IMG/VR virus record: IMGVR_UViG_3300023115_000056
Span: 1 to 35,573 of that record
Length of the DNA stretch: 35,573 nucleotides
Direction: 5' to 3' (one strand)
Origin: a virus
How positions within the stretch are numbered: the stretch's first letter is position 1; each line of letters opens with the position of its first letter. The notes below the pieces were generated by a model. The model saw nothing but the letters and a program-made list of their open reading frames with translations. It made no database searches and was not told the DNA's origin. Below, one piece after another: positions 14,370-21,754 of this stretch. The translations under genes were made by a program, and so were the position numbers.

Positions 14370-15017
14370 ATGAAGAATTTTATACATCATGAATACCCTG
14401 TGATCAAACGTATTGATACCGATAATGGTAGATTATACGAAGTTCCAAATGGGAATCGTTACCCATCCGTTACGACTGTAACCGGCAAATTAAACGAAGC
14501 TGCAATTAAAGCATGGCGAGATCGCGTTGGTGAAGACGAAGCGAATCGTATATCGAACAGAGCAGCGAGTAGAGGTACTCAGATCCATGAACTATGTGAA
14601 TCCTTTCTCAAAGGCGAGCCTCTACAAGTTGATATGTTTAACCATGATATGTGGACATCTTTGAAACCTCATGTTGATAAGATTGATAACATACATGCGT
14701 TAGAAAATATGTTGTATACTGATAAGCTTGAAATGGCTGGTACGGTAGATTGTATCGGTGAATATGATGGTGAACTATCTGTCATCGACTTTAAGACTGC
14801 AAAACGTCCTAAAGAAGAATCTAAGATTGAAAATTATTTCATTCAGGCTACAGCTTACTCTCTAATGTTTGAAGAGATGTACGGGATTAAAATACCTAAT
14901 ATAGTTATATTAGTCGGCGTGGATGATGAACTGCCGCAGGTATTTAAAAAGAAACGTAAAGATTATATACAAAAGCTAGTTAAATTGCGTTTAAACGTAA
15001 AAAACAATGTACTTTAA
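14370..15017 (+). CDS. PD-(D/E)XK nuclease (RecB/Cas4-like exonuclease)
   Basis: 215 residues. Nuclease core: SRGTQIHELCESFLKG (His73 region), AGTVDCIGEYDGELSVIDFK with D127 and D140/K142 as metal and catalytic residues, then YFIQATAYSLMFEE carrying the Gln-containing helix motif. Similar single-domain exonucleases occur in T4-like cyanophages and act in DNA repair, recombination or host DNA breakdown. The gene has no Shine-Dalgarno site; its promoter lies only 9 nt upstream. The next promoter (15007) overlaps its last codons. Confidence 0.85.
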   Translation: MKNFIHHEYPVIKRIDTDNGRLYEVPNGNRYPSVTTVTGKLNEAAIKAWRDRVGEDEANRISNRAASRGTQIHELCESFLKGEPLQVDMFNHDMWTSLKPHVDKIDNIHALENMLYTDKLEMAGTVDCIGEYDGELSVIDFKTAKRPKEESKIENYFIQATAYSLMFEEMYGIKIPNIVILVGVDDELPQVFKKKRKDYIQKLVKLRLNVKNNVL

Positions 15018-15036
15018 TTAGTATCTTTGATATAAT
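15007..15036 (+). promoter_or_regulatory. Sigma70-like phage promoter, copy 6
   Basis: ATGTAC at 15007-15012 (inside the end of the nuclease gene), an 18-nt spacer ending TTGA and TATAAT at 15031-15036. It would give a leader of about 13 nt with the AAGGAAG site before 15056. Confidence 0.65.
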
Positions 15037-15055
15037 ACTAAATAAGGAAGTAACT

Positions 15056-15601
15056 ATGAAACCAAGAGTTATTGTACTTGCAATTTTTATTTTATTTGTT
15101 TTATCGATAGCAATCTTTGAAACAGAACCAGATGCTAAAACATCATATCAAGAAGACCAGATAATACGATATTCTCAACTTGATGAATCAGATCGAAGAC
15201 AAGTTGAGTGTTTGGCACAGAATATATATTACGAAGCTAGAGGTGAAAGCGAAGACGGACACATTGCTATAGCTCTCGTAACAATGAATCGATCTTTAAG
15301 TAAACTATATCCTGATGATGTATGTCATGTTGTTAGAGAAAAGCTTGGAAAAACCTGTCAATTTACATGGTGGTGCGATCCAAATCTAAGAAGTAAAGCG
15401 ACAACATACAATTATACAAAATTAGAAAGAAAAGTATATGATGATATTAGGGAACTCGCATTACATTTATATGTCAATCGAGATAATATAGAAGACTTGA
15501 CTGGAGGTGCAATCTTTTATCATGCTAACTACGTTAACCCACGTTGGAAGTATAAAAAGACAGCACAAATAGGAAAACATATTTTTTATAAAAGAAAGTA
15601 G
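15056..15601 (+). CDS. SleB/CwlJ-type cell wall hydrolase with signal anchor
   Basis: 181 residues. N-terminal hydrophobic segment (VIVLAIFILFVLSIAIF) acts as a signal anchor or uncleaved signal. The hydrolase domain (~45-178) has LAQNIYYEARGESEDGHIAI with the conserved Glu60/Glu64, then IALVTMNR, DVCHVV, CQFTWWCD and GGAIFYHANYVNPRW, as in the SleB/CwlJ (Hydrolase_2) family of peptidoglycan-cleaving enzymes. A membrane-exported muralytic enzyme could act in lysis alongside the cytoplasmic GH19 enzyme. AAGGAAG ribosome site and its own promoter. Confidence 0.88.
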   Translation: MKPRVIVLAIFILFVLSIAIFETEPDAKTSYQEDQIIRYSQLDESDRRQVECLAQNIYYEARGESEDGHIAIALVTMNRSLSKLYPDDVCHVVREKLGKTCQFTWWCDPNLRSKATTYNYTKLERKVYDDIRELALHLYVNRDNIEDLTGGAIFYHANYVNPRWKYKKTAQIGKHIFYKRK

Positions 15602-15609
15602 GAGTTTAA

Positions 15610-16218
15610 ATGGAAAACGAAGATGTAGTGACGACGAACCTACTCAACAATCTTACTAATAACGTTCATATCAATGCAGTAACATCTTCAGTGACAACAC
15701 ATGAAGTATTCCTTGATATGGATATTGAAGATCCACATAAGTATCGAAATCTTATTTCATTGCTTATCAATGCCCAAGCTAATGATCGTATTCATTTATA
15801 CATCAATAGTAATGGTGGAAATTTAGATACTGCAATAGCAATCATTAATGCTATGATGGTTTGTCAAGCAGAGATAACAGGATTTTTAATGGGTGCATGC
15901 CATAGTGCTGCTTCTATTATATCAATGTATTGTCATAATATACATGTATTTGAAACAGCGTATATGATGATACACACTGCATCTTTTGGTAACTTTGGTA
16001 ACACAACAACTGTGAAGACTCAAACAGACTTTACTGTTGAACAAGTTGAGAAGTTATTGGATGATGCTTATAGAGGTTTCTTAGATAAGAAAGAATTAAA
16101 CGAAGTGAAACAAGGTATTGAACTTTGGTATGATTCTGAAGAAATTCGTAAGAGACTTAAAAAGCGGGTAGCGATCTTAGATGCTGAAGAAAAGAAAGCT
16201 GTCAAAAAATTAAAATAA
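15610..16218 (+). CDS. ClpP-like serine protease
   Basis: 202 residues with ClpP/crotonase fold motifs: IHLYINSNGGNLDTAIAIIN, then GACHSAASIISMYC with the nucleophile Ser99, and AYMMIHTASFGNFG with His122; the acidic residue lies later. The C-terminal 60 residues are charged and helical, different from host ClpP. T4-like marine phages commonly carry such a protein; it may degrade host or phage proteins or act in head maturation, which cannot be decided here. AGGAG site directly before the ATG. Confidence 0.85.
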   Translation: MENEDVVTTNLLNNLTNNVHINAVTSSVTTHEVFLDMDIEDPHKYRNLISLLINAQANDRIHLYINSNGGNLDTAIAIINAMMVCQAEITGFLMGACHSAASIISMYCHNIHVFETAYMMIHTASFGNFGNTTTVKTQTDFTVEQVEKLLDDAYRGFLDKKELNEVKQGIELWYDSEEIRKRLKKRVAILDAEEKKAVKKLK

Positions 16219-16232
16219 AAGGTAGGAATATT

Positions 16233-16382
16233 ATGAGTGAATTGAGTGTTAAAACTGTACAGAATGGTTTTATTGTTACTGATGTAGATCTTGGTGAAGA
16301 GTATATCTTTACTAAAGAGTTTCAAGTGATTAGATTTTTAAAAGAAAGATTTAAAGCAGTGAATGGAGCTGCAAATGACTAA
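16233..16382 (+). CDS. Small hypothetical protein
   Basis: 49 residues (MSELSVKTVQNGFIVTDVDL..., ending RFKAVNGAAND). It has an AGGA site 7 nt before the ATG and its end overlaps the next gene by 8 nt, both favouring a real gene. The sequence looks like a short beta-hairpin followed by a helix (FQVIRFLKERFKAV). No family recognised. Confidence 0.65.
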   Translation: MSELSVKTVQNGFIVTDVDLGEEYIFTKEFQVIRFLKERFKAVNGAAND

Positions 16383-16629
16383 ACTATTAGCAGACCTCTA
16401 CCGTAGAAAAGAAGTAAAGAAATTAGAAGTTATTAAAGAAGGTTTAGTAGTTCGTAAAGCAGAACTCGATAACTTCTTTGAAGAATACCTAGAATTATTT
16501 GATGAAAAGATGAGTGCTATTGAAGATCAATCTCATCCTATATGGAAAGCATATAAGGTAAGATATAAAGAATGGCAAAAAATCAATAGTGACTTAAAAC
16601 TTGCTAACTACTATATGGGAATGGTTTAA
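16375..16629 (+). CDS. Small helical protein before gene 33
   Basis: 84 residues from the ATG at 16375, preferred because GGAG lies 6 nt upstream; an ATG at 16363 is in frame. Highly charged and helical (YRRKEVKKLEVIKEGLVVRK, ELDNFFEEYLELFDEKM). No family recognised. Overlaps the preceding gene by 8 nt and gene 33 by one base, so it belongs to the 33-59 operon. Confidence 0.75.
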   Translation: MTKLLADLYRRKEVKKLEVIKEGLVVRKAELDNFFEEYLELFDEKMSAIEDQSHPIWKAYKVRYKEWQKINSDLKLANYYMGMV

Positions 16630-16856
16630 TGCAAGGCAAAATGTTTAAAAATACTCAAGAGTTTGCTATCTATATTGATGGCATTGTATCAGAAACAGGC
16701 ATGACCCACATGGAAGCTGTGCTAAAATACTGTGAAGAAAACTTTATTGATCCAGAAGATATAAGTTCTATGGTGAATAAAGCTTTAAAGCAAAAGATTG
16801 CTGTGAATATGATGGATGAAAACATGCTACCAAAACGGGCCAGGCTTGATGTATGA
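16629..16856 (+). CDS. 33: Late transcription co-activator gp33
   Basis: 75 residues, a shorter relative of T4 gp33 (112). Shared pattern: an IV..TGMTHMEAVLKYCEEN block (T4: FGMSYLEATTAFLEEN), then IDPEDISSMVNKALKQKI and MMDENMLPK ending RARLDV (T4: DENLLRP...NTLDF). gp33 bridges RNA polymerase and the gp45 sliding clamp to activate late promoters such as those found in this window. The T4 N-terminal extension is missing. A start at the ATG at 16641 (AAGG upstream) is also possible. Gene order 33-59-32 is that of T4. Confidence 0.85.
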   Translation: MQGKMFKNTQEFAIYIDGIVSETGMTHMEAVLKYCEENFIDPEDISSMVNKALKQKIAVNMMDENMLPKRARLDV

Positions 16857-17458
16857 CAGGGTTTAAAGCTTTTAGATATTATATTGCATTAAAACTACAT
16901 TTTACAAAAGACAAATTTAACGTATTCGAAAATAAAGGTCATATTAAAGGATCTTATTCAGCATTCGAAGCACGAAACGATAAATACTTATTTGAGAAAC
17001 TCGCAAGAAAGTTTCCAAAAGACCAAGATATCATACAGTTCATTGTATCTAATCTTTCTATCGGTAACGATAATATCATATATGGTATGGAAGAAGCCGA
17101 AGAGAATTATATACAATGGCAAAAAAGAAAGCAAAGTATTACACAAACCTTTCTAAATGATATAAATACTATACAATTAGAATCTGAGAAGAATAATTAT
17201 AATTTAGATCAGATAATTAATTGTACATTAAATCAGTTTCCGGTTATAATAAAACTATATCTTGGAAAATTGATATGTATGGAATCAATTGTTATATTAA
17301 ATGATTTCGTACCAATGATAGCTAGATGGAAGGAAGAGCCATCATTGATGTTACTAGAGAATGATATATTACGTATTGAAAAGCTCAAAGGCTTTGTCAA
17401 ATACAATCGTGATAAGATTGAGAAACAAGTTAATGAATTTCTTACGACAATATATTAA
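16853..17458 (+). CDS. 59: Helicase loader gp59
   Basis: 201 residues (T4 gp59: 217), all-helical and basic. Features in common with T4: FRYYIALKLHFTKDKFNVFE near the start (T4: YKLYLMIKQH...YDVIKY), ARNDKYLFEKLARKFPKD, IIQFIVSNL, a middle Trp/Lys-rich helix, and a C-terminal lysine-rich helix. gp59 loads the gp41 helicase onto gp32-covered DNA. Starts in an ATGA overlap with gene 33. Two promoter-like elements, a late octamer at 17161 and sigma70-like copy 7 at 17221, lie inside the gene and probably serve gene 32. Confidence 0.87.
   Translation: MTGFKAFRYYIALKLHFTKDKFNVFENKGHIKGSYSAFEARNDKYLFEKLARKFPKDQDIIQFIVSNLSIGNDNIIYGMEEAEENYIQWQKRKQSITQTFLNDINTIQLESEKNNYNLDQIINCTLNQFPVIIKLYLGKLICMESIVILNDFVPMIARWKEEPSLMLLENDILRIEKLKGFVKYNRDKIEKQVNEFLTTIY
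17161..17168 (+). promoter_or_regulatory. Possible late promoter inside gene 59
   Basis: A perfect TATAAATA in coding sequence, about 320 nt before gene 32 in the same direction. It could add late expression of gp32, but an octamer this AT-rich can also occur by chance. Confidence 0.35.
17221..17250 (+). promoter_or_regulatory. Sigma70-like phage promoter, copy 7 (inside gene 59)
   Basis: TTGTAC at 17221-17226, an 18-nt spacer starting ATTAAATCAG and TATAAT at 17245-17250, matching the other six in boxes and exact spacing. It is the only copy deep inside a gene and would give gene 32 its own transcript with a leader of about 235 nt. Confidence 0.6.
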
Positions 17459-17490
17459 GATTAATACTACGCAAATACTAAGGAAATACT

Positions 17491-18423
17491 ATGGATATTA
17501 ATACGTTACGACAATCCCGCAATCAAGACTTCAGTCAGATCTCATCTGCATTTGAATCTATCGCAAACCCAGGTCAGCAATCAAGTAATTCATATGAAGA
17601 TAGCCGTATCTGGAAACCAACACCTGATAAAGCAGGTAATGCTACTGCAACAATCCGCTTCTTACCAAAACATCCTGATGATGAATTACCATGGGTAAAA
17701 GTATTCTCACATGGTTTCCAAGGCCCTACTGGTCGTTGGTACATTGAGAATTCTTTGACAACTCTAGGTGAAAATGATCCAGTTGGTGAATTGAACTCTA
17801 AGTTATGGAACTCTGGTGTAGAAGCTAATAAAGAAATTGCAAGAAAACAAAAACGTAGATTACATTTCTACTCTAATGTTTTAGTTCTTGCTGATCCTGC
17901 AAACCCAGAAAATGAAGGTAAAGTTATGATCTTTAGATATGGTAAACGTATCTTTGATAAGATTATGGATAAAGCTAAACCTACATTTGAAGATGAGAAA
18001 CCTGTAAATGTATTTGATTTATGGGAAGGCGCTAACTTTAAACTTAGAATGAAAAAAGTTGAAGGTTATCCTAACTATGATTCATCATCTTTCTCAGAGC
18101 CTGTATCAGTTGCTCCGTCAGATGAACAAATCTTAGAAATTGTTAATCAACAATATAGACTAGGAGAATTCCTAGATCGTAAGAACTTCAAATCATATGA
18201 AGAACTTAAAACTAAACTTGATCAAGTACTCAGTGGAGATGGTGGCGTAGCTGCTTCTGCTTCTGATTTAGTACAAGAAGATATACCATCACAACCAGCT
18301 CCAGAATATAGAGCAGCTCCTGCTCCTGAACCTGTAGCTTCGGCAGCACCTGAACCCTCACTCAGTTCAGATGATGACGATGATGTAATGAGTTATTTTC
18401 AAAAGATAGCGGATCAAGACTAA
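17491..18423 (+). CDS. 32: Single-stranded DNA-binding protein gp32
   Basis: 310 residues (T4 gp32: 301). N-terminal basic B region, OB-fold core with SRIWKPTPDKAGNATATIRF, LPWVKVFSHGFQGPTGRWYI, NSKLWNSGVEANKEIARKQK, KVMIFRYGKRIFDKI and VNVFDLWEGANFKLRM, then a Pro/Ala linker and an acidic C-terminal tail (SSDDDDDVMSYFQKIADQD) that recruits partner proteins. The T4 zinc-binding cysteines (CPVC) are absent: the equivalent stretch reads NDPVGELNSK. It coats single-stranded DNA in replication and recombination with Rnh and gp59. AAGGAA ribosome site; promoters lie inside gene 59. Confidence 0.93.
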   Translation: MDINTLRQSRNQDFSQISSAFESIANPGQQSSNSYEDSRIWKPTPDKAGNATATIRFLPKHPDDELPWVKVFSHGFQGPTGRWYIENSLTTLGENDPVGELNSKLWNSGVEANKEIARKQKRRLHFYSNVLVLADPANPENEGKVMIFRYGKRIFDKIMDKAKPTFEDEKPVNVFDLWEGANFKLRMKKVEGYPNYDSSSFSEPVSVAPSDEQILEIVNQQYRLGEFLDRKNFKSYEELKTKLDQVLSGDGGVAASASDLVQEDIPSQPAPEYRAAPAPEPVASAAPEPSLSSDDDDDVMSYFQKIADQD

Positions 18424-18424
18424 G

Positions 18425-18449
18425 AAAAAGGGGCTTCGGCCCCTTTCTT
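18425..18449. terminator. Bidirectional terminator between gene 32 and the - strand tail genes
   Basis: AAAGGGGC (18427-18434) and GCCCCTTT (18439-18446) form an 8-bp stem with a stable TTCG loop. On the + strand it is followed by CTTATT, on the - strand by a TTTTTCTT run, so it can stop transcription of the two convergent units. Confidence 0.9.
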
Positions 18450-18450
18450 A

Positions 18451-20415
18451 TTAAAACGATGATGCTGCAGATTCCATCATCCAGTTTCCTTTATAGTATG
18501 CTGAAACTGTATTATCATTATTTCTAACCTGTGGTCTAATAAAGTTATTAGATGTTTGAGTACTTATATTAGTATTTGTTGGAGCATTAATATTTGTACC
18601 GCCTCCACCTTTGCCTGAATTTCTATCATAATCTGATATTTGTTTACTTGTATCTGAAACTACATCTCCAGTTTTTGCATCATATACAACACCTCTTTTC
18701 ATAATATATTCGCCTGGAGGAAGATCTTTCATTTTTTCTCTCAAACTCAAGCGTCTTTCATCAATCATTTGTCTGCGTTGAGACTTATTATTTTTTCTAG
18801 TAGCAGCTACTGCTCCAGCAGGATCGGCAGATTTTGCTATATCTCCTGCTGCAACTACTTGTTCTTCAACGTGTTCACTATCAACATCATCAAATCCACC
18901 CATTCCACGGGCAAGTTTTTCCATACCAACACCAGCTTTTTCTAGGTCTGGACCTAATGCTGCAATTTCTTGTAAGTTTTCTACAGTAGATTTTTGACCA
19001 GTCACTGCTCTAAATAAACCACCAACAAGATTAGTTACCCCTGCTACAGCTTCACCGGCACTAAATGCTATTAAGCCTGCAGCAATTGCACCAAGACCTA
19101 GACCAACTGCCATCATATTTCCAGCATCTAATACAGATAGTCTTTCGATAGATTCTACTATCTTATCCATAAATCCTGTAATTGCACCAGCTATTGTTGT
19201 AATCAAATCAGTAATGACTCCACCAATACGGACAATCATTTCTGGAATACCTTTAATAAATTCTATGAATACACTTCCCAACATTTTAACTACATCAGAT
19301 AATACTGGGGCCAGTTTTTCCATGAATGGAGCCATATAACCTAATGCTTTACCGATACCCATAAACGCTAATGTTAAAGCACCTAAACCTAATAAGACTG
19401 GAGGAGCAGCCAATGCTGCTAATGCAGGTACCATAGCCAATATACCTTGTGCTAATCCTTGGCCAATTGATTTTGCAAGTATTCCTAAACCTTTTCCTAA
19501 TCCAGCAATACCTTTACCTAAAAATCCTAATCCTGCTCCAATTCCTTTAAGTAATCCACCTCCTTTAGGTGTATCTTCTCCGCCACCGGTTGCACTTGAA
19601 CCACCTGTATTTTCAACAATTTGTTCTAATAGTTTTGTTTGATCATCACGGGATTTTATATCTTCTCGTTCTTTTTCAGATAATCCTTTACTATCCTTTT
19701 TGCCCTCTTTAATATTTTCTTTTTGTTTTTCTTTAGATTCAAAAGCTGTTAAAGATGTCATTTTTGCTAATGCATTTAATTTTTTACCACGACCACCTTT
19801 CTTTTCAGCAGCTTTTTGTGCAGTCTCTTCATCAATACCATTATCCATCATAAACTGCTTATCTTTTTCAATAGCACCTTCTAATTTTGCTTGTTCTCTT
19901 CTTGTTGCTTGTTCTTTAGCGGCTTCTCCTCTTAATTGGAAACCTTGTTTTAATTTATTGAAAACACCTTTTACTTCAGGTACTTCACCAGCCATAACTC
20001 TGGCTTTAATTCTATCGGTACGTGCTTTTCGAGCTTCAAAGGCTTGGTCTATTATACCACCGCCTCCTTGTTTAACAATTCCAGTTTTATCTAAGAATCC
20101 TCGAGGAGTTAAAAAGTTAGCAACGCCGCTGACTGCCCCGCCAACGCCACGCTTAACAGCGCCACCTATATTTCCAGCAATAGTATTATGAACTTTTCTT
20201 TCTCTTTGTTCATCTAATATTGTTCTATTTTGCTTTGTTATAGTTTCTTTAAAGTCGCCTGCAGCAATCTTTTTGAGTTCTTTGGTTATTTCTTTATCAG
20301 ACATACCTTTAGAACGCAAGTCTTTTGAAAGCTTATCATTGACTTTTGTTTGTGATTCAATAGCCTTTGTTTGCTTTTCTGAATGCTGTAATAACTTTTG
20401 TAGTATTTCTTTCAT
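18451..20415 (-). CDS. Tape measure-like / baseplate hub tail-length protein
   Basis: 654 residues. N-terminal ~60 residues are charged coiled coil; a Gly-rich region precedes a basic helical part (~130-250). Residues ~275-350 are Gly/Ala-rich and hydrophobic (GLGFLGKGIAGLGKGLGILA, AMVPALAALAAPPVLLGLGA), followed by further hydrophobic helices to ~450, typical of tape measure proteins that span the tail tube and later insert in the host membrane. The C-terminus is Asn/Thr-rich (NINAPTNTNISTQT). At ~1.5 A per residue it predicts a T4-like tail of about 100 nm. It takes the place of T4 gp29. Its ATG overlaps the stop of the gp26 frameshift extension, the classical chaperone-then-tape-measure order. 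Confidence 0.75.
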   Translation of the reverse strand: MKEILQKLLQHSEKQTKAIESQTKVNDKLSKDLRSKGMSDKEITKELKKIAAGDFKETITKQNRTILDEQRERKVHNTIAGNIGGAVKRGVGGAVSGVANFLTPRGFLDKTGIVKQGGGGIIDQAFEARKARTDRIKARVMAGEVPEVKGVFNKLKQGFQLRGEAAKEQATRREQAKLEGAIEKDKQFMMDNGIDEETAQKAAEKKGGRGKKLNALAKMTSLTAFESKEKQKENIKEGKKDSKGLSEKEREDIKSRDDQTKLLEQIVENTGGSSATGGGEDTPKGGGLLKGIGAGLGFLGKGIAGLGKGLGILAKSIGQGLAQGILAMVPALAALAAPPVLLGLGALTLAFMGIGKALGYMAPFMEKLAPVLSDVVKMLGSVFIEFIKGIPEMIVRIGGVITDLITTIAGAITGFMDKIVESIERLSVLDAGNMMAVGLGLGAIAAGLIAFSAGEAVAGVTNLVGGLFRAVTGQKSTVENLQEIAALGPDLEKAGVGMEKLARGMGGFDDVDSEHVEEQVVAAGDIAKSADPAGAVAATRKNNKSQRRQMIDERRLSLREKMKDLPPGEYIMKRGVVYDAKTGDVVSDTSKQISDYDRNSGKGGGGTNINAPTNTNISTQTSNNFIRPQVRNNDNTVSAYYKGNWMMESAASSF

Positions 20416-20597
20416 TAAGATTTACTTTCTCTCTTTTGTTTCTCTTCTTCTAAGAATTGTATAAGCATAGCAACGTAGATTTCCCTCTCAAAAGGCATCA
20501 TATTTTCTATATCAGCTAATGAATAGTTATGATGCTGCATTAATGCAAAGTTTGTTTTATAGTAGTTCTGCAAACTCTCATGAGAGAGATTTATTAA
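20415..20597 (-). CDS. -1 frame extension of gp26 (tail assembly chaperone T-like part)
   Basis: A 60-codon frame with no good start, lying -1 to gp26 and entered from the T8 run at the gp26 stop. Protein: LINLSHESLQNYYKTNFALM, then QHHNYSLADIENMMPFEREI and YVAMLIQFLEEEKQKRESKS. The motifs LADIENMMPFEREIY and a charged helical end look like the T part of G/GT-type tail assembly chaperones, and similar small frames after gp26 occur in T4-like marine phages, from memory. The only internal ATG (20538-20540) has no ribosome site. A slip at the T8 would yield a 297-residue gp26 fusion. The TAA overlaps the ATG of the tape measure-like gene by one base. Confidence 0.7.
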   Translation of the reverse strand, partial: LINLSHESLQNYYKTNFALMQHHNYSLADIENMMPFEREIYVAMLIQFLEEEKQKRESKS

Positions 20598-21307
20598 AAA
20601 AAACTTTCAAGCCCTCTTAGTGTTTTATTATGTTCTTTATTACAAACTGGACACTTATATTGTATTGAATGTTCTAGCACTGGCATTGTATCAAAGAATT
20701 CTCTAATTTTTCCAAACTGTTCACCAGTTAAATTATTTAAAAATTCCATTGTTTCTGCTTTTGGTTGTTCTTTAATATGAAATACTTCATCACTATTATA
20801 TACTGTATCAATACACTTAGCTATTACATCAAACACTTTTTCATAATCATTTTCTTCAGCATTTTCTAATTCTTTTATAATATCTATTGTTGGATATTTC
20901 ATTACAACGCCAACATCATCAAACAATTTAATATTACTATTGTGCTTTTCATTCTTAGTAACATTTAACTTAGTTAAGTCTATATTAACAACTGAAACAG
21001 CTTTATCATCAGTACATGTATCACATTGTAATGTTAAATCAATGATTTCACCTACAGATTTTGATCTTAATTGTACAAAAATGTACTCAATATCAAATGT
21101 TGCTAGTGAATCAACATCTATTTCTTGTTTAACACAAGACTTAATTACTTCTTTAATAGAACTTAGCATTACACCTGGATCTTCTGATTGCTGAGCAATC
21201 AATAGTGCTTTTTCTTCTTTTATTAAGAATGGTCTAAATTCTACTTCTTTTCCAGTTGATGGCACCGTTAATTTATAAATTGGTGCTGTATTCATAGGCA
21301 AAGCCAT
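20594..21307 (-). CDS. 26: Baseplate hub assembly protein gp26
   Basis: 237 residues, T4 gp26 (T4_baseplate) family. Conserved start: PMNTAPIYKLTVPSTGKEVE, FRPFLIKEEKALLIA, followed by CDTCTDD and, near the end, YKCPVCNKEHNKTL, two Cys pairs that could bind a metal. Helical C-terminal half with QFGKIREFFDTMPVLEH. Acts in baseplate hub or tape measure assembly. AAGGAG ribosome site. It ends GLESFF with codons AGT TTT TTT TAA TAA, creating an 8-T run at the stop codon, from which a -1 shift would continue into a conserved-looking 60-residue extension. Confidence 0.85.
   Translation of the reverse strand: MALPMNTAPIYKLTVPSTGKEVEFRPFLIKEEKALLIAQQSEDPGVMLSSIKEVIKSCVKQEIDVDSLATFDIEYIFVQLRSKSVGEIIDLTLQCDTCTDDKAVSVVNIDLTKLNVTKNEKHNSNIKLFDDVGVVMKYPTIDIIKELENAEENDYEKVFDVIAKCIDTVYNSDEVFHIKEQPKAETMEFLNNLTGEQFGKIREFFDTMPVLEHSIQYKCPVCNKEHNKTLRGLESFF
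20596..20603 (-). promoter_or_regulatory. Probable -1 ribosomal frameshift site (T8)
   Basis: Eight T's on the - strand span AGT TTT TTT TAA at the end of gene 26. Re-pairing both TTT codons one base back avoids the double stop TAATAA and enters the open 60-codon frame. No downstream stimulatory hairpin was identified by eye. Confidence 0.65.
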
Positions 21308-21310
21308 GAT

Positions 21311-21742
21311 CTATTCTCCTTTATTATCTAAATCATTAAGTAGTTTATTCAACTCACTTGTACTACCTACAAAGATAGCATTGTTATTAGTAACACCTTC
21401 TTTCTTTTCAGAACCTTTAGGGTTATCTAACTTTTGCTTCTTATCATGTAGGCTAAGCAACTGTTCATTCACATCAGCTAGTTGCTTGATTAAGTTACCA
21501 ACAACCTCAAACGCTCTAGGGTGTTCAGATTGTTTAGCAATCTCTAATGCATTCATTAATGCATCTTGTCCTTGAACTAATAAGCCGTGAAGATTATCAC
21601 GAGACCTATCATAATCAAAGTCAATATTCTCTTCTATCTTTTTAGACTTAGGTGGTAACACCGATCCGTCTTTCTTTATAACCTCTGTCTTATCCATTGG
21701 TTCTACATCGAACACTTTAGACAGATTTTCATCAGTACTCAT
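21311..21742 (-). CDS. 16: Terminase small subunit gp16
   Basis: 143 residues (T4 gp16: 164). Pattern shared with T4: an acidic N-terminus, DYDRSRDNLHGLLVQGQDAL (T4: DYGVVRRNMHFQQQ), AKQSEHPRAFEVVGNLIKQL (T4: ADSPRHMEVFATLMGQM), LLSLHDKKQKL and C-terminal NNAIFVGSTSELNKLL (T4: NATVFMGSPTELMDEI). It forms the ring that helps the large terminase gp17 recognise and cut concatemeric DNA for packaging. It lies on the - strand between baseplate genes rather than next to gene 17. AGAGG ribosome site. Confidence 0.88.
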   Translation of the reverse strand: MSTDENLSKVFDVEPMDKTEVIKKDGSVLPPKSKKIEENIDFDYDRSRDNLHGLLVQGQDALMNALEIAKQSEHPRAFEVVGNLIKQLADVNEQLLSLHDKKQKLDNPKGSEKKEGVTNNNAIFVGSTSELNKLLNDLDNKGE

Positions 21743-21754
21743 AATATACCTCTA

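Noticed and set aside
18451-20464. Coding frames on the + strand opposite the tape measure gene (19700-20191, 20273-20464)
   Set aside because: They are antisense shadows: Pro/Ser/Phe-rich without ribosome sites, and the - strand frame is continuous and domain-like.
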